Shown piece by piece: positions 33,073-43,600 of a DNA stretch of 64,000 bases (within the stretch, counting starts at the first letter, position 1; every line of letters begins with the position of its first letter). Source of the stretch: Cyanophora paradoxa (taxonomy: Eukaryota; Glaucocystophyceae; Cyanophorales; Cyanophoraceae). The position numbers and the translations under genes were made by a program. The notes below the pieces were generated by a model. That model worked only from the letters and a program-made list of their open reading frames with translations, made no database searches and was not told the origin of the DNA. The stretch is from positions 248,001-312,000 of the forward strand of contig QPMI01000411.1 of NCBI GenBank assembly GCA_004431415.1. The letters run 5' to 3'.

Positions 33073-34946
33073 TCAGACCCACTTGCGCCACTTTGCGATG
33101 GCGCAGAAGGCGAGGGTGGAGGCGCCCATCTCGCCCAGCACGCCGTAGAAGGCCCCCAGCGGCGCCCCGTCGTCCGTCTTCTGCCACTGCGCCCGAGCCG
33201 AGTCGGGGTTGGGGGTTGGGGGTTGGGGGGGGGGGGGGGGGGGGGGGGGGGAGTGCGGGGGGCGGGGTACCGGGATGTTGACGTTCATGGAGAGGACGGA
33301 GCAGACGAGGAAGTGCCACATGAGGATGACCCCGATGAGCCCCGCCGTCTGCGGCGAGCCGGCGACCGGTGAGCGGCGGCGGGGCGAGGGCGAGCAAGGA
33401 AGGGGGCGGGGAGGGGCGCCTTGGAGATGCCGGCGACGCCCTCGGTCTGGACGGCGATCTCGTGGGAGATCTTGGCGTGGAAGGAGGACTGCAGGGAGAG
33501 CAGCGTCTCCCGCGCCCGCTCCAGCTTCCGCAGCATCCCCCGCACGTGGTCCCGCACGTCCCTGCCCGGTCGGACGGTCAGACCGGCAGGCAGCCTGGCG
33601 CCGGCCGGGAGGGGGCGGCCGCGCCGGAGGTAGACGGTGATGTCCTCCTGCGGCGGGGAGCCGGCCTCGGCCCCCGCTTGCCGGTCCGAACGCATGCGGA
33701 TCAGCAGCGCGCTCAGGACCTGCCCCCGGCCCCGCGTCGGCCGCAGCGCAGCGCAGGGCCCGGCGGGGGGCGCGCACGTCGCGCTTCCTCTGGAGGAGGT
33801 CCCGCAGGGCGGCCGCCCTTCGCCGCGCCATCGCTATCCTCAGCACAACCTGCCGCCCCGCCCGTCGGCGCCGGCGCCGGCGCGGGTTCGAGCCCGGGCG
33901 GGGCGGGGCACCTCCGCCTCGTCGGTCTCCCCGAGCAGCAGCACGAGGTCGTCCAGCGAGCGCACCTCCTCCACCACCTGCACCCGGGGCGGTCGGGTGG
34001 GGGGATGCTCAGGCACGAGAGGGGTACGGCACCTCCGCGACGAGGGGCACGAATCGGTCGACGATCGCGTCGAGGAATGCGTAGCAGAGCCAGCGGCCGG
34101 AGGGAAGCTGCCCGGGGGCGTCGACGTCAGCGCGGGCGGCGGGGCGGGGCAGGGCGGGGCAGGGCGGGGCGGGGCGAGGCGGGCGGGCGGGCGGGCGCGA
34201 GGGGCGGCTGGCTCGCCTGGCGCTGGCCTGACTTGTGGGTGCGCTGGAGGCGGCGGGTGCGGGCGAGGACGTGGGAGAAGGCGGAGGTGGGGGAGGCGTG
34301 GAAGGAGAGGACGCCGTTGTCGAAGACGACCACGTTGACGGCCTGCCGCAGCGTCAGCCGCGCCGCCGCCGGCCCCTCGGGGCGACAAGGGAGGGAGGGG
34401 CGCGGCTCGCCAGGGCGCGGAGGGAGTCGCTGGCGGAGGGGTCCAGCACCAGGTCGCGGAAGCAGACGAAGATGTACTCGTCGAAGAACTCGACCTGCGC
34501 CCCGCGTGCGCTCACCGGAGCGCGCTCTTTTAGGAGACGCGCATCGCACCTTGTCGATGGTATCGCTCTGGAAGCAATCCTCGGCCGTGACGGGGTGCAG
34601 CCCGAACGCGCTCTCCATGCCCTGAGGGGCGGCGCGCGCTCAGCGGGTGCCGATCGATGCGCTCTTAAGCGCGCCCACGCGCCTGCATCTGCTCGACGGT
34701 GGGGCACTCCACGTCGAGCCAGAACCGCTGCTCGCGCTTCCGGCACGTCCGGCAAAACTCCTCGAGCTGGGCCGCGCTCACAGGCTCCTCTACAAGCTTC
34801 TCACCGCTGATGCTGATGATGTTCGAGGCCGGCGCTCGCTGGGCGACTGTGGCCGTGTGGAGGCCGTGCGAGTCGTCGGGATGGAGCAGCCGCTCCAGGC
34901 CGCCGCGCTGGCCCGCGCGGTCGGTGAGAGCGTCCATCCCCGCCAT
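33073..34946 (-). CDS. CorA/Alr-type magnesium transporter with SMN in place of GMN
   Basis: Membrane divalent-cation channel of the CorA-MRS2-ALR superfamily. Start MAGMDALTDRAGQRGG at 34946. Family features in order: CRKREQRFWLDVECPT; AFGLHPVTAEDCFQSD (HPL.vEDc equivalent); FFDEYIFVCFRDLV; LTLRQAVNVVVFDNGVLSF; LCYAFLDAIVDRFVPLV (the LlyaLlDaivD segment); VEEVRSLDDLVLLLGE; IAMARRRAAALRDLLQ; and RDHVRGMLRKLERARETLLS (coiled coil). The first transmembrane helix is TAGLIGVILMWHFLVCSVL, running into SMNVNIP. The second is GVLGEMGASTLAFCAIAKW, ending RKWV. The universal Gly-Met-Asn selectivity motif reads Ser-Met-Asn here. Introns carry long sense-strand C tracts. The internal His/Ala-rich frame between 33640 and 33900 is approximate. 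Confidence 0.88.
33205..33251 (-). repeat. C tract preceded by (AACCCCC)n, in an intron
   Basis: The plus strand shows GGGGTT units and then a 27-base G run. On the sense strand of the CorA-type gene it is a pyrimidine tract between the SMN exon and the last exon. Confidence 0.85.
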
Positions 34947-35252
34947 TGCGCGGGGCCAGCGCCGCGCCGAAGCCCCTCAGGGCTGGGAAGCCGCGAGGGC
35001 GCTGCTCCGAGCGGGACGCGATCCAAAAGTCAGCGGGCTGTGATAACGATGTCCTAGAGCGTCAGAGAGAGTGCGCGGGATGCGCAGCCCCGGACTTGTC
35101 CTGCGGCAGGCGGGTACAGGTGCAGTTCGCAGGTGCAGCTGAAGTTCGCCGGGCGCAGTGCAGCCAGCGCTCGCGTTCGTGACAAGGTGCTTTTCAAGCG
35201 CCCCGGTAGCTAGGATCCACTAGGCGCCGCCAGGCATCAAAGCGGCACCAGC
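34947..35252. promoter_or_regulatory. Bidirectional promoter region, CorA-type and CPBP-like genes
   Basis: The start codons are 306 bp apart and diverge. No canonical core motifs recognised. Several GCGCGGC and TGCAG words occur. Confidence 0.5.
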
Positions 35253-37632
35253 ATGTTCGCGTTCCGGGCCGCGCTGCGTCGTGTTGCGGAGGCCGCGACG
35301 CCCGGTGCGCGGGTTGCGCCCGCTTCCTCCCCGCGCGTCGCGTCGCTCACCGGGCCCGCAGCGTTTCGGCAGTGCACGAGGCAGTTCCGCGTGCACGGCG
35401 CCGCGAAGGACGCGGCGAAAGAGTCAACAGATGTAAGCGCAGCTCTCGAAATTGCCCGCGGACTGCGCTCGTGCCGCGCGCCTGACTTCTCGCGGCAGAC
35501 CGCGTCGAGCGCCAGCCCGTCGTTCGTGCTGGCGCTCCGGGAGCTCGGCCTGGCGTGCGCGTCGCTCTACGCGGCGAGCGCGCTCATTGACGACGTGAAG
35601 GAGCGCATCGAGCGCGCCGACCTGCTGCAGCAGCTCAAGCAGGAGGTGCGGGCGCCGCGGCGGCACCGCCGGGGCGGGCCCTGACCGGCGCGGCGCAGAT
35701 TCCCGGCTTCGTGGACAGCACGGGCCGCTTCAGCGGGGCGCTGGGGGAGAGCGTGGAGAGCGAGAGCCGGTGGAAGGCGGTGGTGGCCCTCTCGGGCTCC
35801 GCCGCGCTCCCCGCCATCGCGACGATGCTGCACGTGCCCCTCGCCAAGGCCGCCGAGGCCCTCCTCCCCGCCGCCGCCGCCGCGTCCGCCCCGCCCCGCA
35901 CCGCTCTTCCCTCCCCCGCCCCGCGGCTGAGGCGCGGCGGGGGCGCAGGGCCAAGCCGGCGCCCCCGCGGAGCGCGCTGGCCGTCGTCGGATTCGTCGCG
36001 GCGCTCATCGTCACGCGCCAGGCGCCGCCCCCCGCCCGCCCCCCGCCGGCGCCGCGGCGCGGGGAGCGAGCGCGGCAGCGTGCGCAGGTGACGATGGCTC
36101 GGGAGGGCCTGCGGGAGCAGCCGAAGGAGCTCTTCAACTTCACCGCAGACGCCGTCGACGCCTGCGCCGCCGCTCCCATCGCCCACGTGCCCCGCCCGGC
36201 CCCGGCCCCGGCCCCGGCCCCGCCCCGGCCCCGCCCGCCCCCGGCGACGCCGGCCGCAGGAGATCTTCTTCCGCGGGCTGGTGATGCGGCGGCTGATCCC
36301 GGCGGTGGGCCTCTGGCCCGCCCTCCTCGCCTCCACGCTCCTCTCCGTCGCCTCCTCCACCTACGACCAGGCGCCCCCGCGCCCCGCCCCGCCCGGTGCC
36401 CGCTGCTTCGCTGAGCTCCGCTGCGGCCCGTCCGCCCGGCAGATCCGGCCCTACCAGGAGATGATCCGGAACCCGCCCACGTCCAACGACGAGGCCATCG
36501 TGCAGGCGCGCCCCGCCCTTCCTCCGCCCTCCCGCCCCGTCCGAGGCCGGGGGCCCTCTCAGGAGCGGCCGGTGAACGTGCCCTTCTACACCGCCAAGCG
36601 CGCCCTCGCGGAGGCGCGCTCTGCCCCGCCCCGCCCCGCCCGAACGCCGTTCCCGACCGCGGCGGTGCGCAGGCGGCGTCGAAGCGGGACTGGGCGGCCG
36701 CGTGGGGCGCCGCCAGCGCGGCCTTCAAGGTGCTGGCTGCGCCCCGCGAGCCCGCGGCCGCTGCTCCGCATCTTAGATCGAATCTTTCTCGCAGGCGTCG
36801 ACATCGGAGTCGCCCCTGGGGGTCCCCCGCGACGAGTGCGCGCGGGGCGGCGGCGCGGCCGGCCCTGCCCCGGCCTTCTGACGCCGGCCGCCTCGCCCGC
36901 GCAGGTGGGCCGAGGCGGAGGCCGACGAGGCGAGGCGGACCTCTCTCCTCAAGGCGCGCCCCCGCCCCGCCCCGCCCCCGCGCCCCCGCGCTTCCCCCGG
37001 CTCGGTTGCCTCACGGGACGGGGCGGCAGGCGATCAAGATGTCGTACAAGACCGGCAAGGGCGACGACCGCAAGGAGGTCGCCCTCTCCGGTGCCCCCTG
37101 CCCCGCCCCGCCCCGCCCCGCCCCAAGCCCGCTGCTTGCCGATCCCTGCTGGCGCAGACGCGAAGGGGAAGACGGGGATGCGCCTCGCGGCGCAGGTGGA
37201 GGAGGACATGGCCCGCGCGGAGCAGGCGCCCCCCGCCCCCCCCGCCCTGCCCGGCCCCGCCCGGGCGCAGCTGACGGCGCGGGAGGGCAGGCGCGGCAGC
37301 AGCTGCTACAGCACTTCGCGGAGCGGCGGGAGGAGCAGCGGAGGGCCTTCCTGCAGGTCGGCGGCGGCCTCTTCGCCCTCGACCCCACCGGCGGGCCCAC
37401 CGCCGGCACCGTCTGGCGCGGCCTCGTCGTGCGCGAATTCGATCCGCTCGAATTGATCTCAGGCTCGCGCGTCCTTCCAACTAAGAGTGCGGGGGCAGGT
37501 GCACGCGCCGCCGTCGCTGCTGTACGGGACGGCGTTCGCGGCGCTGGGGGCCTCGCTGCCGGCCGCCGTCGCCCTGCACGCCGCCGTCGCCTCCGCCATC
37601 TACTTCGAGGAGCGCCTCCACCTCGCCTACTA
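35253..37632 (+). CDS. CPBP (CAAX-protease/bacteriocin-processing)-like membrane protein, organelle-targeted?
   Basis: The N-terminus (MFAFRAALRRVAEAATPGAR) is Arg/Ala-rich without acidic residues, like a mitochondrial or plastid presequence. A coiled segment (VKERIERADLLQQLKQE) and hydrophobic helices follow. Then CAAAPIAHEIFFRGLVMRRL resembles CPBP motif 1 (EExxxR), and the next helix is GLWPALLASTLLSVASS. Near the C-terminus LPAAVALHAAVASAIYF resembles the HxxxN/S motif, followed by EERLHLAY and the stop. A charged insertion of about 200 residues separates the two halves. The first Glu of the motif is His and the expected FxxxH is not visible, so a pseudoprotease is possible. The family assignment is by motif resemblance only. 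About ten exons, with short (CCCCG)n introns and clean in-frame joins at most sites. Confidence 0.6.
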
Positions 37633-37924
37633 GCGCGCCCCGCCCCCGCCCCCGCCCCCTCCAGCCCCGCCTGCAGCTGCCTCAGAGCGGGCGCGCGCGC
37701 CGTGATAGTGGACGCGCCGCGCGCGCCGCGCATTCGAATGCAATGCGCATGCGGGCTCGCCGGCTCGTGAGCTCGAGGGTGCCTCACGGCGATCATGTTT
37801 CTTTCCGGAGTGAAGCAAGGGGGAGCCTCGTAACTAGGGCGGTTCCAGGTTTGTAAGGGGACAACAGGGGCCGCGGAGGCGGGCGGGCGGCCTCGCGGGC
37901 CGGCCGGGCGGGGCGGGGGCGGGG
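37633..37924. other. Short gap between convergent genes
   Basis: 3' ends of the CPBP-like (+) and BPL_N-like (-) genes face each other. Only UTR-like and Cys/Arg-coding shadow frames are seen. Confidence 0.5.
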
Positions 37925-39876
37925 CTAGGCCTGGATGAGGCGGATGTCGAGCTCGCGGAGGATGGCGCGGAAGACCTCGCGGCGGGCGAGCTCCGAGGGC
38001 CCCAGCGCCGCGATGATCGGCTCCAGGTGGTGGTCCGACTCGTCCAGCAGCACCGGCGTGCACTCTGCCCCGCCCCGCCCCGCGCCTCAGCCGGGCGCAG
38101 CCGCAGCTCGGGGTGGCGCCCGAGGTCTCTAAGGCCCAGGAGAGCGTCTTCTAGTAGGGCGCCGGGGGCTCGCTGGAGGGTCTGGGGTCGGGGCGGGGCG
38201 GGGCGGGGGCGCACCGACGTGGACGCCGGTGAGGACGGCGAGGCCGCGGCCGACGCGGCAGAGGACGGCCGCCGCCGGCTCGCTGCCCGTGTGGCCCGCC
38301 GTCGACGAGAGCTGCCGATCCCGCGTCACCATCCACGCCCGGTCGTTCTCGTCGCGGTAGGTCGGCACGCCCTCGGCCAGGTGGTACGTCCCCGGCTGGT
38401 GGTGCGGGTGCCCGTGCCCGTGCCCGCCGTGCTGCTGCTGCTGCTGGTGCAGCCGCCCGTGCAGCGGGTCGTGCAGGTGCGGCTGCAGGCCGCCGTGGGC
38501 GTGCCCGTGGCCGGCCGTGTGCGCGTACTCGTGCCCCGCGTGCGGCTGAGGCTCCGGCTGGCGGACGCCGCCGGACGGCTCCTCGATGCTCGCCGGGCGG
38601 TGCACCGCGTGGTCCCCCTCGTCCGCCTCCTCCCGAGTCTCCGTCTCCGCCAGCTGGTACGCGTCCGAGCGCAGGTCCAGGTACCGCCTGCGCCGCCCCA
38701 AGCGCGCGTCGGCGCGGCGCGGCGCGGCGCGGCACGGCGCTCGGGCGGGGGCGAGAGCGCACGCGATGACCGTGACGTCCTTAGGGAAGTTCTCGGGATC
38801 CACAAAGATGCAGCCGCCGTTCAGGCTACGGCGCGTGAGGCGCCGCGGGGCGGGGCGGGGCGGGGCAGGGGCGGGCGCGCACTACATGGCGACCTCGACG
38901 GGCTGCTCCATGACGGGCTGGAGCCACGCGAGGGTCACGCAGCGCGCGCCGATGTTCGAGTCGTACGAGAAGGTGCCCGGGCCGCTCGCCGGGCCCCGCG
39001 CCACGCCAGGGAAGGCGCCGACCTCGCGGTCGATGACCACCTGGTACGGCCCCGTCTTGTCGAACTCGGTCGTCTTCGAGCAGAAGTACGCGCCGGCGCC
39101 GATGCCGAGTACTGCGTGCGCGTCCGCATCGGCGCGGCGCGGCGCGCGGTGCGGGATCGGGGCGGACCGCGACCGCCCTGCTCGAGGAACTTCCTGATCA
39201 GCTGCTGGCCGGCGGTCCCCAGAGCCGACGCGTACTTCCCGGATCGACCGCCTGGAATGACGAGCGCCCACTGCGATGGCAGGCCGCGTCATGCCACAGA
39301 GCGGAGGTGCGGCTGCGAGCGCAATGACGAGTGCGGCGGGGCCGCCGCGCGCTTCTTACCGTCGAGTCCAGCCACTCGCCTTTGAGCAGCTCGTTGTGGT
39401 CCACCGTCCTTACCCTGTGCGTCCGCGGGCAGACAACGCGCTGCGCACAGGTCGCGGCCCTTAGGCGCACAGGCGTCGCCGCGTCCTCCGCATCTCGCGG
39501 CCCACCTGGAGCTGCTGGATGAGGCTATTCAGGAGGAGAGGGAAGACGCCTTCGTCGTTGTAGACCAGGACGTCCCTGGTCTATTGAGGGCGAACAGGTC
39601 AGGCCGCGTACAAGCAAAGGACGCGTCAGACCGTGTGGCTACCAGTTCGTCGTCGTCCACCGTCGGATCGGCGCTCGCTTCCTCGCTCGCGTCCTGCGAA
39701 TCGCCCTTAGGCATCAGCCGCGATGGCGCGGGGCCGGCTTGATCTGCACGTCCCAGGAAGGTGCTGCGTTGCTCACCGGCTTCATCTCTGCGTTTGTCCC
39801 ACCGCGATAAGCGCCTCCTCGATCTGACAACCGCGGCAAAGTTCGCTGCCTGGAGGGGTACGTGTTCGTGAGCCAC
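37925..39876 (-). CDS. Biotin-protein-ligase N-terminal (BPL_N) domain protein with His-rich insert
   Basis: Class-I glutamine-amidotransferase-like domain as found at the N-terminus of eukaryotic biotin protein ligases. Joined exons give DVLVYNDEGVFPLLLNSLIQ; RTVDHNELLKGEWLDST; LVIPGGRSGKYASALG; GQQLIRKFLEQGG; LGIGAGAYFCSKTTEF (39111 downward); FSYDSNIGARCVTLAW; YLNGGCIFVDPENFPKDVTV; a long His/Gln insert; and VLCRVGRGLAVLTGVHVECT, ending ILRELDIRLIQA. In BPL_N the nucleophile elbow normally reads GxCAGAY; here Cys is Gly. No C-terminal ligase (LplA-fold) domain follows, so this is a stand-alone BPL_N protein. The 5' end (39876) is uncertain: the first exon frame (MAHEHVPLQAANFAAV...) is only plausible. 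Function unknown. Confidence 0.82.
38340..38570 (-). repeat. Histidine-rich coding segment
   Basis: Encodes clusters such as HAGHEYAHTAGHGHAHGG and HGGHGHGHPHHQ plus a five-Gln run inside the BPL_N-like protein. The HxH spacing suggests metal binding, which is an inference. Confidence 0.8.
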
Positions 39877-40614
39877 TTGGCTGCGCGCAGCCGGCCGCGG
39901 CGCCGGCGCCGATCGTCATGCACGATCAGCTGCAGCTGCCCGGCCCTACCGTGACGAAGTAGCTCGACCAGCTAGCGCTGCTGATCGATTCAAATTCTTA
40001 CATACGCACTGCGCGCGGCATCGTGCGCATGCCAACTCGTACGAATTCGAAGCGCGAGCTATAGCGCGCGCGCGAGCTATAGCGCGCGCGCTAGCGCTCG
40101 AGCTCGCAGCTGCGCATGACCCCCGACCTTGGTTTCGAATTCCGAGGTTCCGTTGCAATTGCATCGTCGACGTCTGACGGTCGGACGCTTCCGCTCAACA
40201 GCTAGCTAGCGCTGCAGGTGTAGAAGCCTAAGTGACCATCATCCGTCCCAAGCTTCCGTCCCAGGCCCGACGCCCCAGCCCACCCCACCCCAAGCAATCA
40301 GATGTGTTTGCGGTTAGGTCCTGTATTCTAAATTGGACACGGGCCAGCCTGGCCTACAATACATGTTGGAAATTTGAAAGGGTATCTTAGCAGCTGGGCT
40401 GCAACTAAAGCAGGGGACATCGCAAAGACGATTCTGTGATTGGCGCTCTAGCTTACGTTACATGAAAATCAAAGCACTAATCTCCCCGAAGCTGCAAGGC
40501 GCTGAGGGCGCGGCTGGCCCGCGCCAAGGGGCGCGCGAGGAAGCGTTTTTAAGCCGAACTCGGAATGTATAGCATGTACAGTCGCGGCCTCAGCGTCGCT
40601 CGCTGGGCCGGGGT
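39877..40614. other. Intergenic, palindromic words, no gene seen
   Basis: Contains a duplicated GAGCTATAGCGCGCGCG block near 40055-40100 and many GCGC/AGCT words. It should hold the promoter of the BPL_N-like gene and the 3' UTR of the next gene on the minus strand. Confidence 0.55.
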
Positions 40615-43600
40615 CTACTTGCGGAGGGGCTTGCCGCCCTTGCGGTTGATGGCGATGTCGAGGACCTGGCCGCCCTCGACCGCCGCGTAGCCGCCGCGCA
40701 CGGCGTGGCCCGGCGACCGGTTCGCCCGCGCCGCCGCGCCGGCGCCGAGCTTGCCCTCGTCGTGCGCCGCCTCCTCCTCGCCGAGGCTGGCGCGCGTCTG
40801 GGGCGACGTCGACGTCTCAATGGGCGGCAGCCGGCGGGGCATCGAGCTGGTCGCCGTGCTCAGGGGCGCCTCCGCCTGCGCCTCGGCCGCCGCCTCCTCG
40901 GCGATGGTCGAGGGCTCCTGGGAGCGGGCGCGGCGGGACGAGCCGGAGCGGGGGACGCCGAGCTTGGCGTCGCGGCTGCGCTTGAGCTCCGCGTTCACCT
41001 CGCCGAGGGCGGGGTTGACGAAGACGACGCTCTTGCCCGTCGCGCCGGCGGCGTCGGTCGACTCGGCCGCCCGCACCTCCATCGACGGCGAGCGCAGCGA
41101 GACGGGGCTCCGCGGCGACGAGGCCCGCGGCTGCTCCGCCTGCTCCTCGGGCTCCTCGGGGGCGACGGCGTTGTTGGTGGCCTGGAGGCGGCGGAGCGGG
41201 TTCCACTGGCTCTCGCCGCGCTTGCGGAGCGAGGGCTGGCGGGTGAGGACCGACGCCATCTGGGTCACCACCGCGTCCGCCTCCTCGTCCTGCTCGCCGG
41301 CGGGGGTCGTCGAGGGGGCCTTGCCGAGGGCGCGGGCCTTGACCGCCGCCGCCGCCGAGGCGCGCACGCGGGCCACGGCGCGCTGGCGCCGCACGACGAA
41401 GATGCCGACGACGACCGCGATGACGACAACGCCGCCTGCGCGGGGGCCGGGCCGTCAGCGCGGGCCGGAGGGGGCGGAGGAGAGGGTGCGCGGCGGGGCG
41501 CACCGACAATGCCGGCGACGCCGGCGGCGACGCCGACCGGGAGGCCGGCGATGGTCTGCGGCTGCGCCTTGCTGCTGGAGATGCGGTCCACGGTGATCGA
41601 GGTGCCGAGCATGCTCGAGGCGCTGTTGAGGGCGAGGCCCTGCGCGTTGGCCGACGCCTGGAAGTGGTCCAGCGCCAGGCCGACCGACTCCTCCATGCCG
41701 GCCGGGGCCCGCACGTTGGCCGTCAGCTCGAGCGCGTCGTCAGAGGCGGCGGCGCGGAGCCTGCGGGCCGGCTTCTTGCTGTTGCCGCCGCTGCTGCCGC
41801 CGGTGCTGGTGCTGGTGCTGGTGGCGGTCGGGACGCAGCGGATGGTGGCGAGCTTGACCGTCGCGGCCGGGACGTTGAGCACGTTCTTGAGGTCGTTGAG
41901 GATGGCCTTAGCGAGGTCGCTCGTGAGGGCGCTGCAGGGGACGTTCTGGAGCGAGACGGTGAGGGTGCCGACGCTCGAGAGGGTCGCCGTGCGGGGGACG
42001 GCGGCGCTCGTCGGGATGGACGCGTCGTCGACGTAGTCGGCGAGGTCCGCGTCGGTGAAGAGGGCCGCCACGGGGATGTCCGTCGCAGCCGTCGAGGCCG
42101 CCTTGCCCGCCGCCGGCGACGTCTTCACGAAGGCGCGCGAGGCGGCGAGGGGCGAGCCGGTGAGGCCCGAGAAGGCCTGCACGACGTCGATGAAGTAGCC
42201 CGAATCGGCGGCGAGGCCCGAGATGGTGGCGGTGGTCGCGCCGTCGGCGACTGTGACCTTGACGGCCGCGCCGCCGGCCAGGGGCGTCGCCGAGGCGACG
42301 GTGGTGGTGGTCGGGGCGGCGTTGAGGCCGAACATGGCGCCGGGGACGGTGCCGGGGAAGGCCGCCGCGCTGAACGCCCACCGTGTGAAGCTGACCGTGA
42401 TCGAGGCCGCCGTCTGCGCCGTCACGGACGAGGTGATGCCCGCCGGGAACTCGACCACGCTCGTGGCAGCGCCCAGCTGGCGGGCCTGCGCGCGCCAACG
42501 CATCAGGCGCCGGCCCGCGCGCCGGGGGCCGGGGCGGGGGCGGGGCGGACCTGGCCGGTGCGGACGAGGACGAGGCGGACGTCGTAGAAGGTGCCGGCGA
42601 AGACGGCGCGGTTCATCTTGTACGAGTCGCCCACCGAGACGAGCAGCGAGGCGTCCTCGTACTTGGAGAGGGCCTCCGACGCCCAGCGCGCGCTGTTGAT
42701 CGCGTAAGACTTGCCGTGCTCGTAGAGGCCGACGGCCCAGTCGCGGCAGCCCTTGTACTTGCGCGAGTAGCCCAGGCCGTCGGCGAGGTCGTCGTCGTCG
42801 GTGCCGGCGTCGGCCTTGGCGAGCAGCGTGCGGCGGCCGGCCACCGGCTGCGTGCTCCCCGCCTGCGACGGGCCCCACTGGATCCGCACAGTCGTCACGT
42901 TGACGAGCGTCGCGGTCACCCACTGCGGCTGCAGCCGGCAGCCTACGCGAGGATGCGCGTCAGGCGCGGCTCGCCGGGGCGAAAAGCGATGGCCGCGCAC
43001 CGAACTCGTCGAAGCCGGGAAGGGGAGTAGCCTTGGGGGCCTCAGCAGCCGGCGCCGGGGCGGCCGGGGCAGGGGTCGAAGCCGCCGGCGCCGGGGTCGA
43101 GGCGGCCGGGGCAGGGGTCGAAGCAGCGGGCGCCGGGGTCGAGGCGGCCGGGGCAGGGGTCGAAGCAGCGGGCGCCGGGGTCGAGGCGGCCGGGGCAGGG
43201 GTCGAAGCAGCGGGCGCCGGGGTCGAGGCGGCCGGGGCAGGGGTCGAAGCAGCGGGCGCCGGGGTCGAGGCGGCCGGGGCAGGGGTCGTCACCGCGGGCG
43301 CCGGGGTAGTCACAGCGGGCGCCGGAGTCGTCTCAACGGGCGCGGGCGCCGGGGTAGTCACAGCGGGCGCCGGGGTAGTCACAGCGGGCGCCGGAGTCGT
43401 CTCAACGGGCGCGGGCGCCGGGGTAGTCACAGCGGGCGCCGGGGTAGTCACAGCGGGCGCCGGAGTCGTCTCAACGGGCGCGGGCGCCGGAGTAGTCACA
43501 GCGGGCGCCGGGGTAGTCACAACGGGCGCCGGAGTCGTCTCAACGGGCGCCGGAGTCGTCACAACGGGCGCCGGGGTTGCGGGCGCAGGCGCCGGAGTCG

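Noticed and set aside
33205-33230. GGGGGTT units resembling telomere repeat
   Set aside because: Only about three units, followed by a pure G run, and located inside an intron.
40705-42587. Long plus-strand frames opposite the second FN3 gene
   Set aside because: Same composition artefact; the minus strand carries the signal peptide, FN3 motifs, transmembrane helix and tail.
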